DNA of 64,000 bases, taken from NCBI GenBank assembly GCA_048264125.1, contig JBLXDM010000011.1:62001-126000 (forward strand). The letters run 5' to 3'. The notes beneath the pieces were generated by a model. The model saw only the letters and a program-made list of their open reading frames with translations. It had not been told where the DNA came from and searched no databases. This document shows, one piece after another, positions 17,565 to 25,969 of this stretch (position 1 is the stretch's first letter; each line of letters opens with the position of its first letter). The stretch is from M1-B18 sp048264125. GTDB lineage: Bacteria > Bacillota > Clostridia > Peptostreptococcales > Natronincolaceae. The position numbers and the translations under genes were made by a program.

Positions 17565-18185
17565 ATGAATATATCAAATATCGAAACCTATACAATTAAA
17601 GAAGTTGCCGAAATGACAGGGTTTAAAGCACATGTCATTAGATTTTACGAGAAGGAATTCGACCTTGAAATACCTAGAAATGATGAAAACAATCGAAGGT
17701 ATTTTACATATAAGGAAGTCGAGGATTTAATTCAAATTAAAACCCTGCAGGAGAGGGGCTTGACCAATAAGCAGATTAGACAGCTTTTAACGTCACCTAA
17801 GGTAATTATTGAGCAAAATAATAATGAGGTAGCGGTTGCCAACACCGGCAATGAGGTAGCCATGCAGCAGGAATTTCAATCTGAGGAATGGCTGAAGGAG
17901 GCCCTTCAATTTCTAAGGCTGGAGCTGTTGGAGTCGGTAAAGGGTCTGGATTATAAAAAGGAAATTGAGGATTTAACCGAAAAAATTGATGATCTGAGGA
18001 TGCAGCTGAATAGAGAGGAAAAGGATGTATTGGTTTGCGAAAATGCAAAGCTCAGAATGAAGCTAAAGGAAAAATCCTATGAGGTGGCGGAGCTTAAGGA
18101 TAAAATAAAAAGGGAGGAATACAAAGGCAAGTCGATTTTTCACAAGCTATTTGGATCTAAGGAAAAACCGGAGATCAAAATTTAG
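17565..18185 (+). CDS. MerR-family HTH protein with C-terminal coiled coil
   Basis: A 206-residue protein. Residues about 6-75 are a MerR-type winged helix (YTIKEVAEMTG, VIRFYEKEF, RRYFTYKEVEDL). The rest has long heptad-like Leu/Glu/Lys stretches predicting a coiled coil, without the Cys residues of metal-sensing MerR proteins. I choose ATG 17565, 6 nt after a full AAGGAGGTGG; the same frame stays open upstream to 17481 but without such a site. HTH-plus-coiled-coil proteins of this kind may be regulators or chromosome-organising factors (RacA-like). Ligand and target are unknown. Confidence 0.75.
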   Translation: MNISNIETYTIKEVAEMTGFKAHVIRFYEKEFDLEIPRNDENNRRYFTYKEVEDLIQIKTLQERGLTNKQIRQLLTSPKVIIEQNNNEVAVANTGNEVAMQQEFQSEEWLKEALQFLRLELLESVKGLDYKKEIEDLTEKIDDLRMQLNREEKDVLVCENAKLRMKLKEKSYEVAELKDKIKREEYKGKSIFHKLFGSKEKPEIKI

Positions 18186-18310
18186 AGAACCCATCCTGTG
18201 GTCATTTTAAGGGATAATGGAGAAGCAATGTTTTGTTAAAATAACAAGTTTCTTTGACGACTGTGCCTCAGGATACCAGAATAGCAATATTTTTCTTTGA
18301 TATTAATCAG

Positions 18311-18339
18311 AAAAGAAGCTCTAAATCAGAGCTTCTTTT
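18311..18339. terminator. Bidirectional terminator between MerR-like gene and aminotransferase
   Basis: A 12-bp perfect stem (18311-18322 with 18328-18339), A-rich on the left and T-rich on the right, placed between convergent genes. Confidence 0.85.
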
Positions 18340-18347
18340 GAGTTTAT

Positions 18348-19544
18348 CTATATTTTTCTTCCTGGATAGCTTTCAACTGCCTTTTTAAGTATAGCCATAG
18401 CCTTCTTTAAATCATTTTCATTCAGTATGTATGCAATTCTTGCTTCATCCCTTCCAAGGCCCTTTGTTGCATAGAAGCCTTCAGCAGGAGCAAGCATTAC
18501 GGTTTCTCCATCTACATCAAAGTCCTTTAGCATCCAGATGGTGAATTTTTCGGCATCATCCACAGGAAGCTTTGCAATTACATAGAAGGCACCAGTAGGC
18601 TTCTTACATAAAACATCAGGAATACTATTTAAGCCCTCAAATACGATATTTCTTCTTTTTTCATACTCATCGTTAACAGACTTAAAATATTCCTCAGGGG
18701 TTTTGTATAATTCAACAGCACCAACCTGCTCTAGGGTAGGAACACATAATCTTCCTTGACAAAGCTTAAGTATTTCCTTCATTAGGTCTTTGTTCTTACA
18801 TGCTATGGAGCCGATTCTTGCACCACAAGCACTGTAGCGCTTGGATACGCTGTCAACAATAATCACTCTGTCCTCAATGCCTTTAATATTTCCAAAGCTG
18901 GTATACTCCAGTCCATCATAAACAAATTCTCTGTAAACCTCATCGGCTATAATAAACAGGTTGTATTCCTTAGCTAAATCCGCCAGCATATATATTTCAT
19001 CCTTTGTATAAACAACGCCGGTAGGATTGCCAGGATTTGAAAGCATAATTGCTCTGGTCTTAGGGGTAATTGCCTCTTCAATTTCCTTTCTGGAAGGTAA
19101 ATGGAAGCCCTCTTCAGCCTTACAGGTGATGGATGCTACTTTAACGTCTACTGCTGCGCTAAAGCCATTGTAATTGGTATAGAAGGGCTCTGGCACTAAA
19201 ATCTCATCACCGGCATCGGCGATAGCGATGATACTGAATAATAAAGCCTCTGATCCACCATTTGTAATCAGTATTTCATCTGACTCAAAATGCATGTCAT
19301 ACTTTTTGTAATAGTCAATAATTGCGTTTATGAGCTCCGGCATACCCTGAGATAGAGAATAGGCTAAAACCTTTTCATCAAAGGCTTTAATAGCCTCCAT
19401 AAATAGTGATGGTGTCTCAATATCCGGTTGTCCAATATTTAGGTGATAAACCTTTTTACCCTGTGCCTTTGTAGCCTGTGCGTAGGGGACAAGTTTTCTG
19501 ATGGGGGACTCTTGCATGGAAGTAATTCTTTTTGAAAAATTCAT
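18348..19544 (-). CDS. Class I/II pyridoxal-phosphate aminotransferase
   Basis: A 398-residue fold-type I aminotransferase, probably an aspartate- or aromatic-type enzyme. Visible elements are HLNIGQPDI near the N-terminus, NGGSEALLFS (cofactor phosphate site, about residue 96), LSNPGNPTGVVY (about 165-176), ADEVYREF, the Schiff-base Lys in DSVSKRYSACGARIG (about residue 233) and the substrate-carboxylate Arg near the C-terminus. The minus-strand ATG has TAGGAGGT upstream. It is monocistronic. Exact substrate cannot be read from the sequence. Confidence 0.85.
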   Translation of the reverse strand: MNFSKRITSMQESPIRKLVPYAQATKAQGKKVYHLNIGQPDIETPSLFMEAIKAFDEKVLAYSLSQGMPELINAIIDYYKKYDMHFESDEILITNGGSEALLFSIIAIADAGDEILVPEPFYTNYNGFSAAVDVKVASITCKAEEGFHLPSRKEIEEAITPKTRAIMLSNPGNPTGVVYTKDEIYMLADLAKEYNLFIIADEVYREFVYDGLEYTSFGNIKGIEDRVIIVDSVSKRYSACGARIGSIACKNKDLMKEILKLCQGRLCVPTLEQVGAVELYKTPEEYFKSVNDEYEKRRNIVFEGLNSIPDVLCKKPTGAFYVIAKLPVDDAEKFTIWMLKDFDVDGETVMLAPAEGFYATKGLGRDEARIAYILNENDLKKAMAILKKAVESYPGRKI

Positions 19545-19581
19545 TTTAATACCTCCTAATTATGTATTTACAAAATTTACT

Positions 19582-19597
19582 TATATGATATCATATA
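19582..19597. promoter_or_regulatory. 16-bp perfect palindrome upstream of the aminotransferase gene
   Basis: TATATGATATCATATA is a perfect dyad about 40 nt before the minus-strand start codon. It could be an operator; the AT-rich sequence lowers its significance. Confidence 0.3.
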
Positions 19598-19739
19598 ACC
19601 TTGAGAATTAACACTGGTTGACAAATGTTTAAATATTCAAAAAAATTACGTATCTTATTAGAATATTATTGCCCTCAGGGGCTGTAAGAATACTTAAACA
19701 TTCTAATCAGGACTATTCCAAAGTGTAGTTTGCAGACAT

Positions 19740-19773
19740 AAAAAGATGAGCGTTTAAAGACACTCATCTTTTT
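19740..19773. terminator. Orphan terminator-like hairpin
   Basis: AAAAAGATGAGCG (19740-19752) pairs with CACTCATCTTTTT (19761-19773) with one mismatch, ending in T on the right and A on the left. No protein gene ends nearby on the + strand. Upstream are a TTGACA (19617-19622) and a second inverted pair, ATTAGAAT (19655-19662) with ATTCTAAT (19700-19707), so the transcript it ends may be a small RNA of unknown function. From 19775 to 19940 I see nothing else but an 11-codon open frame at 19847. Confidence 0.5.
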
Positions 19774-19944
19774 ATACATTCGAGAAAGCATATGTGTACG
19801 CCTCTAGTATTATGCAATTTCCTCAAGTAACACAGAAAGGGGTAATATGAGGAAAGTATACTTAGTTAAAGGTAGTTTGTAAAAGCCTGCTGAACTAAAT
19901 GGGAGATTCTTTTGTATTCTGTATTATAAATTTTCAGAAAAGTG

Positions 19945-19973
19945 TTTACAAGATCAAAAATATCATATAGAAT
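19945..19973 (+). promoter_or_regulatory. Promoter of the trp T-box leader
   Basis: TTTACA (19945-19950) and TAGAAT (19968-19973) with a 17-nt spacer; initiation near 19980 is just before T-box stem I. Confidence 0.6.
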
Positions 19974-20000
19974 AAGTATAATTTAATATCAAAAATCAAT

Positions 20001-20356
20001 GATTGAAGAGAGTACTTACAAGAGCTTGTTGCAGCGAGCCAGCGGTCGGTGTGAGGTCTGGTACATAGGGATTGTAAGGAATGGGTTCATGAGATGCTAG
20101 GTGAAAAGTTATGAGTAGCCGATGCCGTTTCCTTACGTTATAAGGGTAAGATATCGAGCAATGCGCTCCGTATCGGATATAAGTGAGAAGATGCTTATGG
20201 CATTGGGTGGCTAACAAATTCAAGGTATTTTGTCCCAAAAGGATGGAATACTTTTTTTGTTTTTGACATAGTCAGCAGCAGCTTCTAAATTGGGTGGTAC
20301 CGCGGAAAAGTAAAGGCCATTTCGTCCCATATATGGGATTGAAATGGCCTTTTTTA
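20001..20356 (+). promoter_or_regulatory. T-box riboswitch, Trp specifier
   Basis: This leader senses uncharged tRNA. It opens with GAAGAGAGTAC, and the stem I apical region GCGAGCC...GGTGTGAGG (20034-20055) matches T-box leaders. In the specifier loop the usual GAA-codon-purine pattern reads GAA-TGG-G, placing the specifier TGG (Trp) at 20082-20084. A large arm pairs TAGCCGATGCC (about 20116) with GGCATTGGGTGGCTA (about 20199). The T-box antiterminator sequence GGGTGGTACCGCGG is at 20292-20305, followed by the terminator. The downstream operon is trpEGDCFBA, confirming tryptophan specificity. Confidence 0.93.
20312..20356 (+). terminator. T-box regulatory terminator
   Basis: AAAGGCCATTT (20312-20322) pairs with AAATGGCCTTT (20342-20352), with an inner TCCCATATATGGGA stem and a T-run. 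It competes with the antiterminator that contains the T-box sequence. Confidence 0.9.
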
Positions 20357-20383
20357 TATGCACTTTTAGAAAGGAGGATGCAG

Positions 20384-21790
20384 ATGATAGCCTTAAAACC
20401 GTATGTGAGGGTCCTGCCGGGAGATACTCAAACACCCATCACCCTATATCAAAGCTATGTGGGATCAGATATAGGATTTTTGCTGGAAAGCAAGGCAGAG
20501 GGAAAAGGAAGATATTCATTTTTGGGGAAGAACCCCCATGCACTTATTTCGGGAAAGGAAGAAGTCGTGATTCGGCAGGGGGAGCAGGTAGAGAAGAGAG
20601 AAGGAAAGAGCTTGGAGATTATACGGGAGTATATGAAGAGCTTTGGTCTAATCCAAAGAGAGGGGCTTCCCTTTGTAGGGGGAGCAGTGGGAATACTGTC
20701 CTATGATATCATCCGACAGCATGAAAGGCTTCCAGAAAAGAATCCTGATATATTAGGAATTCCGGATATGCACTTGATGGTGGCCACAGAGCTGATCGCC
20801 TATGACCATCTTCATGGACAGATTTACTTGGTGGTTTTGGAGAGAGCAACAGAGGATGGTGCAAAAAATGCAGCAGCAAAATTAGCTGCGATGGAGGCTG
20901 AGCTCCTTCCTCCGATGGAGGATCAGGCACTTTCAAAGAAGAGGGCAGAGGCCGTTGAATGTCCGATTCGATCCAATATTTCTAAGGAAGAGTTTATGAG
21001 GAAGGTTGAAAAGGCTAAACGCTACATCTGTGAAGGGGATATTTTTCAAGTGGTCTTATCTCAACGGTGGGCAGTAGAAGTAAAGGAGGCCCCCTTTACC
21101 CTTTATAGAAAGCTTCGGGCAGTCAATCCATCCCCATATTTATACTACTTCAACTTTGGCGGTTATCAGGTGGCAGGAAGCTCACCGGAAATGCTGGTGG
21201 AGCTAAGAGGGGACCAGGTCTATACCTGCCCCATCGCCGGAACCAGGAGGAGAGGCAAGGATGCTGCAGAGGATGCGCAATTGGCCCGAGAGCTATTAGA
21301 AGATCCAAAGGAGCGGGCAGAGCATGTCATGCTGGTGGACCTGGCTAGAAATGATATGGGACGCATAGCCGAGATCGGGTCGGTTCGTGTATCTGAGTTA
21401 ATGAAGGTACAGCAGTATTCCCATGTCATGCATATTGTCTCGTTGGTGGAGGGAAGAAAAAGAGCAGGAGAGGATGCATTTACAATTTTGGCATCATTCC
21501 TGCCTGCCGGAACTCTTTCCGGTGCCCCTAAAATCAGAGCAATGGAGATCATTGAGGAGCTGGAGAGTGATCGCAGAGGCCTCTATGGAGGCGCTGTCGG
21601 GTACTTTGGCTTTGATGGCGATATGGATATGTGCATAGCGATACGAACCATGGTAATCAAGGAGGGGCAGGCATATATGCAGGCAGGTGCCGGAATCGTA
21701 GCGGATTCGGAGGCGGAAAAGGAATATGAAGAATGCAGGAGCAAGGTACAGGCGCTGCTAAAGGCGATAGGAGGTGAGGCATTCCTATGA
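20384..21790 (+). CDS. trpE: Anthranilate synthase component I
   Basis: TrpE converts chorismate to anthranilate using ammonia supplied by TrpG. The 468-residue protein has the Trp-feedback segment near the N-terminus (LLESKAEGKGRYSF) and the chorismate-binding domain with GDIFQVVLSQR, YLYYFNFG, SSPEMLV, CPIAGTRRRG, ERAEHVMLVDLARND and LSGAPKIRAMEI. Start ATG 20384 lies 6 nt after AAGGAGG (20371-20377). Its stop overlaps trpG (ATGA). Arginine codons here are notably often CGN, unlike the AGA/AGG bias of flanking genes. Confidence 0.96.
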   Translation: MIALKPYVRVLPGDTQTPITLYQSYVGSDIGFLLESKAEGKGRYSFLGKNPHALISGKEEVVIRQGEQVEKREGKSLEIIREYMKSFGLIQREGLPFVGGAVGILSYDIIRQHERLPEKNPDILGIPDMHLMVATELIAYDHLHGQIYLVVLERATEDGAKNAAAKLAAMEAELLPPMEDQALSKKRAEAVECPIRSNISKEEFMRKVEKAKRYICEGDIFQVVLSQRWAVEVKEAPFTLYRKLRAVNPSPYLYYFNFGGYQVAGSSPEMLVELRGDQVYTCPIAGTRRRGKDAAEDAQLARELLEDPKERAEHVMLVDLARNDMGRIAEIGSVRVSELMKVQQYSHVMHIVSLVEGRKRAGEDAFTILASFLPAGTLSGAPKIRAMEIIEELESDRRGLYGGAVGYFGFDGDMDMCIAIRTMVIKEGQAYMQAGAGIVADSEAEKEYEECRSKVQALLKAIGGEAFL

Positions 21791-22356
21791 TTCTGCTCAT
21801 TGATAATTATGATTCATTTACCTACAATCTCTACCAATATCTTGGGCAGTATGATCCGGATATCCAGGTCCTTCGAAATGATGAAATTACAGCTGAGGAA
21901 GTGCAAAAGCTTAATCCAGATTATATAGTGGTTTCCCCAGGACCTAAGTCACCACAGCAGGCAGGCAACTGTATTGAAATCATCCGAAGAATGGCTGGTG
22001 AAGTCCCAATACTGGGGATCTGCTTAGGACATCAGTCTATAGGCGCTGCATTTGGCGCAGACATATCCTATGCAAAGCAGCTATATCATGGAAGGACATC
22101 ACAGATTTACCATAATCAAAGGGGGATATTCGAAGGGCTTCAGAGTCCTATGGAGGTTGCCAGATATCATTCCTTGGCAATTCAAGCAGACACACTACCG
22201 GAGCAGCTGGAGGTAACGGCGGTGACGGAGGATGGAGAGATCATGGCAATCCGCCATAAAGAGTATCCGATTATTGGGCTCCAGTTTCACCCTGAGTCCA
22301 TATTTACACCGCAGGGAATGCAATTGATCGAAAATTTTATCAAGAAGGGAGAATAA
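21787..22356 (+). CDS. trpG: Anthranilate synthase component II (glutamine amidotransferase)
   Basis: A 189-residue class I glutamine amidotransferase. The N-terminus LLIDNYDSFTYNL and the oxyanion/nucleophile motif GICLGHQSIG are typical, and the catalytic His-Glu pair is in QFHPESI near residue 170. The PABA/anthranilate subunits are alike, but the trp operon position makes TrpG the clear call. The protein is not fused to TrpD or TrpE. A 4-nt ATGA overlap with trpE couples translation. Confidence 0.95.
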   Translation: MILLIDNYDSFTYNLYQYLGQYDPDIQVLRNDEITAEEVQKLNPDYIVVSPGPKSPQQAGNCIEIIRRMAGEVPILGICLGHQSIGAAFGADISYAKQLYHGRTSQIYHNQRGIFEGLQSPMEVARYHSLAIQADTLPEQLEVTAVTEDGEIMAIRHKEYPIIGLQFHPESIFTPQGMQLIENFIKKGE

Positions 22357-22358
22357 AT

Positions 22359-23387
22359 ATGCTAAAGGCTGCAGTGCATAAGCTGATTTCCCAAAAGGAT
22401 TTGACTGAGGAAGAAATGATTGAGGCCATGAATGAGATTATGGAGGGAGAAGCACAGGAATCTCTAATCGCCAGCTTTCTGACGGCCTTAGCCATCAAGG
22501 GCGAGACCATTGAGGAGATTACTGGAGGAGCCAAGGTCATGCGGGCAAGGGCTCATCGGTTAGAGCTTCAGGATATGTATACCATAGATACCTGCGGAAC
22601 AGGAGGGGACAATAGCGGAACATATAACATATCCACAGCAGTAGCTTTTGTAGCTGCAGCTGCAGGAGCTCCCGTAGCCAAGCATGGCAATCGATCCGTA
22701 TCCAGCAAAAGCGGTAGTGCCGATGTGCTGGAGGCCTTGGGGGTGAAGCTATCCTTGGGGCCGGAGGAGGTACAAAAGTGCATGGAAGAAATAAAGCTTG
22801 GCTTTCTATTCGCACCCATGTTTCATACGGCAATGAAGCATGCTATAGGCGTTCGAAGAGCTCTGGGTTTTCGGACTGTATTCAACCTCCTGGGTCCCCT
22901 TACAAATCCTGCATTTGCAAAGGCGCAGGTGTTGGGGGTATTTGATGAAGGGCTGACGGAGCCTATGGCACAGGTGTTGAAAAACCTAAAGGTTGATAGG
23001 GCGCTGGTAGTTCACGGGATGGATGGATTGGATGAGCTTACGGTGACTGCTGAAACAAAAATTACGGAATTAAATCAGGGAGAGATAAAAACATATTATA
23101 TATCCCCTGAGGAATTTGGGCTCTCCCGCTGCTCTCTGGCTGACATTAGCGGAGGGGAGGCCTGGGAAAATGCGAATATCATCAAGAGGCTTTTGAATGG
23201 AGAAAAGGGACCAAAGCGAGATATACTGCTGCTTAACAGCGGAGCAGCCCTTTACGTAGCTAGGATTGCTGAAAGCATTGCTTCGGGCATTGCGCTGGCA
23301 GAGGAGCTGATTGATTCGGGAGCTGCACAGAAAAAGCTGGAGGCCTATATTGCCTATACACAAAAGGCTGGGAGTAAATCGGCCTAA
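22359..23387 (+). CDS. trpD: Anthranilate phosphoribosyltransferase
   Basis: TrpD transfers phosphoribosyl from PRPP to anthranilate. The 342-residue protein shows the PRPP-loop DTCGTGGDNSGTYNIST (about 76-92), KHGNRSVSSKSGSAD, FLFAPMFHTAMKH and the FNLLGPLTNP motif. It starts two nt after the trpG stop, behind GAAGGGAG. Confidence 0.96.
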   Translation: MLKAAVHKLISQKDLTEEEMIEAMNEIMEGEAQESLIASFLTALAIKGETIEEITGGAKVMRARAHRLELQDMYTIDTCGTGGDNSGTYNISTAVAFVAAAAGAPVAKHGNRSVSSKSGSADVLEALGVKLSLGPEEVQKCMEEIKLGFLFAPMFHTAMKHAIGVRRALGFRTVFNLLGPLTNPAFAKAQVLGVFDEGLTEPMAQVLKNLKVDRALVVHGMDGLDELTVTAETKITELNQGEIKTYYISPEEFGLSRCSLADISGGEAWENANIIKRLLNGEKGPKRDILLLNSGAALYVARIAESIASGIALAEELIDSGAAQKKLEAYIAYTQKAGSKSA

Positions 23388-23403
23388 AGGAAAGGAGATT
23401 CCT

Positions 23404-24183
23404 ATGATTTTAGAAAGCATTGTCCAAAGAAAACGCCTCACGTTAAAAGAAAGCAGCTATTTGCATAGTATCGATCAAATGATCAAAAGGGCGGAAACGA
23501 TTGGCCCTGTAAGAAGCTTTATGGAAGCTATCCAAAAGCCTGGATTGTCCATCATTGGAGAAATCAAAAAAGCATCACCCTCCAAGGGAATCATCCGAGA
23601 AGACTTTGATCCGGTTGCAATTGCAAAAGAGTACAGCCAAGCGGTAGACGCCCTATCCGTGTTGACAGAGGAGTATTTTTTCCTGGGGCATCCCAGTTAT
23701 CTGGAAAATGTGCATAAAACAGTAGACCTGCCGATTCTTAGAAAGGATTTTATCATAGATCCGTTGCAGATATATGAGGCCAAGGCATTGGGGGCCAGCT
23801 GTGCACTGCTGATTACTGCGATTCTGACGGATAAGGAGCTTCGCAGCCTACTGAAGCTGGCCCGGGCGCTGGATATGGAAGCACTAGTGGAGGTGCATAC
23901 CATAAATGAGATTATGAGGGCCATGGAGGCGGGAGCGAGGATGATAGGGATCAACAATAGAAACCTGGAGGACTTTAGCGTTTCTCTGCAGACCACCCTT
24001 ACACTTTCTCAATATATATCGAAGGATATATTAACCGTCAGTGAAAGCGGCATTCATACTGAAGAAGATATAAAGCTGCTGAGGGAAGCCAGGATAGACG
24101 GTATTTTAGTCGGTGAGAGCTTTATGACAGCAGCCTCCATCAAAAATAAGGCAAGGGAGCTTCGTGAAGCCTATGAAGCCTAA
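23404..24183 (+). CDS. trpC: Indole-3-glycerol-phosphate synthase
   Basis: A 259-residue TIM-barrel enzyme that closes the indole ring. Signature parts are GEIKKASPSKG (about 52-62, catalytic Lys), the ALSVLTEEYFF segment, LRKDFIIDP (catalytic Lys), EVHT, GINNRNLEDF and the phosphate-binding VSESGI and GILVGES loops. ATG 23404 is preceded by GGAAAGGAG; the open frame upstream lies within trpD and is not used. Confidence 0.96.
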   Translation: MILESIVQRKRLTLKESSYLHSIDQMIKRAETIGPVRSFMEAIQKPGLSIIGEIKKASPSKGIIREDFDPVAIAKEYSQAVDALSVLTEEYFFLGHPSYLENVHKTVDLPILRKDFIIDPLQIYEAKALGASCALLITAILTDKELRSLLKLARALDMEALVEVHTINEIMRAMEAGARMIGINNRNLEDFSVSLQTTLTLSQYISKDILTVSESGIHTEEDIKLLREARIDGILVGESFMTAASIKNKARELREAYEA

Positions 24184-24787
24184 AATAAAGATATGCGGCT
24201 TGAGAACCATAGGAGATATTCATACTATAAATCGCTTTGATATCAGCTATGCAGGATTTATCTTTGCAGAGAGCAAGAGAAAAGTTACGACGGAACAGGC
24301 TAAAGCCATGAGAGAGGCTCTGCGTCCGGATATCAAGGCAGTCGGTGTATTTGTCAATGCTCCCCCAGAGCAGGTCAACGAAATAGCCCGCTGCTGCCGG
24401 TTGGATATTGTACAGCTACACGGAGAGGAAAGCCCTAAGCAGTGTAAGGAAATCCATATGCCAGTATGGAAGTGCATCCGAATTCAGGATGAAAGGTCCT
24501 TGGCGGAAGCTGAACAATACAGTACGGCTGCAGGCATACTGTTGGATACCTATAGCCAACAAGCCAGAGGAGGAACTGGAAGGTCATTTTGCTGGGAATG
24601 GGCGGCAGAAGCTTCAAGTCAATACTTTACCATATTAGCGGGAGGCTTAAAGCCGGAGAATGTGCAAAGGGCAGTGGATGTAATTGGACCCCATGTCGTA
24701 GACATCAGCTCGGGGGTGGAGACAGACAGTCAAAAGGACCCCTATAAAATAGAAAATTTGGTAAGGAGGATAAAGGATGGAGATTAA
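24164..24787 (+). CDS. trpF: Phosphoribosylanthranilate isomerase
   Basis: TrpF performs the Amadori rearrangement before TrpC. It begins KIKICGLR with the catalytic Cys, has FAESKRKV, VQLHGEE and ends with the phosphate loops ILAGGLKPENV and DISSGVET; LLDTYS carries the catalytic Asp. Two starts are possible: GTG 24164, 4 nt after AAGGGAG, or ATG 24173, 13 nt away. Either way it overlaps trpC. Confidence 0.94.
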   Translation: MKPMKPKIKICGLRTIGDIHTINRFDISYAGFIFAESKRKVTTEQAKAMREALRPDIKAVGVFVNAPPEQVNEIARCCRLDIVQLHGEESPKQCKEIHMPVWKCIRIQDERSLAEAEQYSTAAGILLDTYSQQARGGTGRSFCWEWAAEASSQYFTILAGGLKPENVQRAVDVIGPHVVDISSGVETDSQKDPYKIENLVRRIKDGD

Positions 24788-25958
24788 TAGAAGGTTTGGC
24801 ATATTTGGAGGACAATATGTCCCGGAAACACTGATGAATCCGCTGATAGAGCTGGAGAAGGCCTATATCAGCTACTGCAGCACCACGGAGTTTAAAGAAG
24901 AGTTCGCCTACTATTTAAAACAGTATGTTGGGCGTCCCTCACCACTGTACTATGCCGAAAGACTGACCCAAGAGCTAAAAGGAGCAAAGATTTATCTAAA
25001 GAGAGAGGATCTGAACCATACTGGAGCTCACAAGATTAACAATGTCTTAGGGCAGCTGCTTTTGGCAAGGCATATGGGGAAAAAACGAGTCATTGCGGAG
25101 ACAGGAGCCGGACAGCATGGGGTAGCCACAGCCACTGGAGCCGCCCTCTTTGGTATGGAATGTACGGTTTTCATGGGTGAAGAGGATATTCAGCGGCAAA
25201 AACTGAATGTGTTTCGGATGGAGCTTTTAGGCGCCAAGGTACAGCCTGTTTCCTCCGGCACAAGGACTCTAAAGGATGCCACCAATGAAGCTATTCGGGA
25301 GTGGGTAGCCAGAGCAGAGGATACCTTTTATGTCATAGGCTCTGTCGTAGGGCCACACCCTTATCCGACTATAGTACGGGATTTTCAAAGCATTATAGGA
25401 ATAGAAGCAAGGGAGCAGATTTTAGAAGCAGAGAAAAGGCTGCCGGATGTATTGATAGCCTGCGTGGGAGGCGGCAGCAATTCTATGGGATTGTTTTATC
25501 CCTTTTTAGAGGATCGGGAGGTAGAGATGATCGGGGTAGAGGCTGCCGGCTGCGGAATCGAGACCAAAAAGCATGCAGCCGCCTTTACAGAGGGCAGAGT
25601 TGGCGTTCTCCACGGGATGAAGACCTATCTATTACAGGACTCAGAGGGTCAGATTCTACCAGCCCATTCCATCTCTGCAGGGTTGGACTATCCAGGGGTT
25701 GGCCCGGAGCATGCTTACTTGTACGAGACCCATCGAGTGCAATATGAATCGATTACAGATGAGGAAGCCCTGAAGGCCTTTCAAATGCTGACCAAGCTGG
25801 AGGGAATTATACCTGCACTGGAAAGTGCCCATGCCATCGCACAGGCATGCAAAGCAGCTCCCTTGAGAAGCCCAGATGAGATCATTGTCGTCAGCCTATC
25901 CGGCAGGGGAGACAAGGATGTTCATACGGTGGCCCAGTACCTAAATAAAAAAATATAA
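24777..25958 (+). CDS. trpB: Tryptophan synthase beta chain
   Basis: TrpB joins indole and serine at pyridoxal phosphate. The 393-residue protein is the TrpB1 type: it has GRPSPLYYAERL, the Schiff-base Lys in GAHKINNVLGQ (K86), AETGAGQHGVATAT with the catalytic Glu, CVGGGSNSMG for the cofactor phosphate, and SLSGRGDKD near the C-terminus. It overlaps trpF by 11 nt. The channel partner TrpA follows 11 nt downstream. Confidence 0.97.
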   Translation: MEINRRFGIFGGQYVPETLMNPLIELEKAYISYCSTTEFKEEFAYYLKQYVGRPSPLYYAERLTQELKGAKIYLKREDLNHTGAHKINNVLGQLLLARHMGKKRVIAETGAGQHGVATATGAALFGMECTVFMGEEDIQRQKLNVFRMELLGAKVQPVSSGTRTLKDATNEAIREWVARAEDTFYVIGSVVGPHPYPTIVRDFQSIIGIEAREQILEAEKRLPDVLIACVGGGSNSMGLFYPFLEDREVEMIGVEAAGCGIETKKHAAAFTEGRVGVLHGMKTYLLQDSEGQILPAHSISAGLDYPGVGPEHAYLYETHRVQYESITDEEALKAFQMLTKLEGIIPALESAHAIAQACKAAPLRSPDEIIVVSLSGRGDKDVHTVAQYLNKKI

Positions 25959-25969
25959 GGAGGCGGACT

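Noticed and set aside
19847..19882. 11-codon frame behind AAAGGGG, resembling the start of a histidine phosphatase
   Set aside because: Too short and without context; probably chance or a remnant.
25301..25747. Long alternative frame inside trpB
   Set aside because: TrpB is certain in the other frame; the alternative has no ribosome binding site and an Arg/Ser-rich composition typical of shadow frames.
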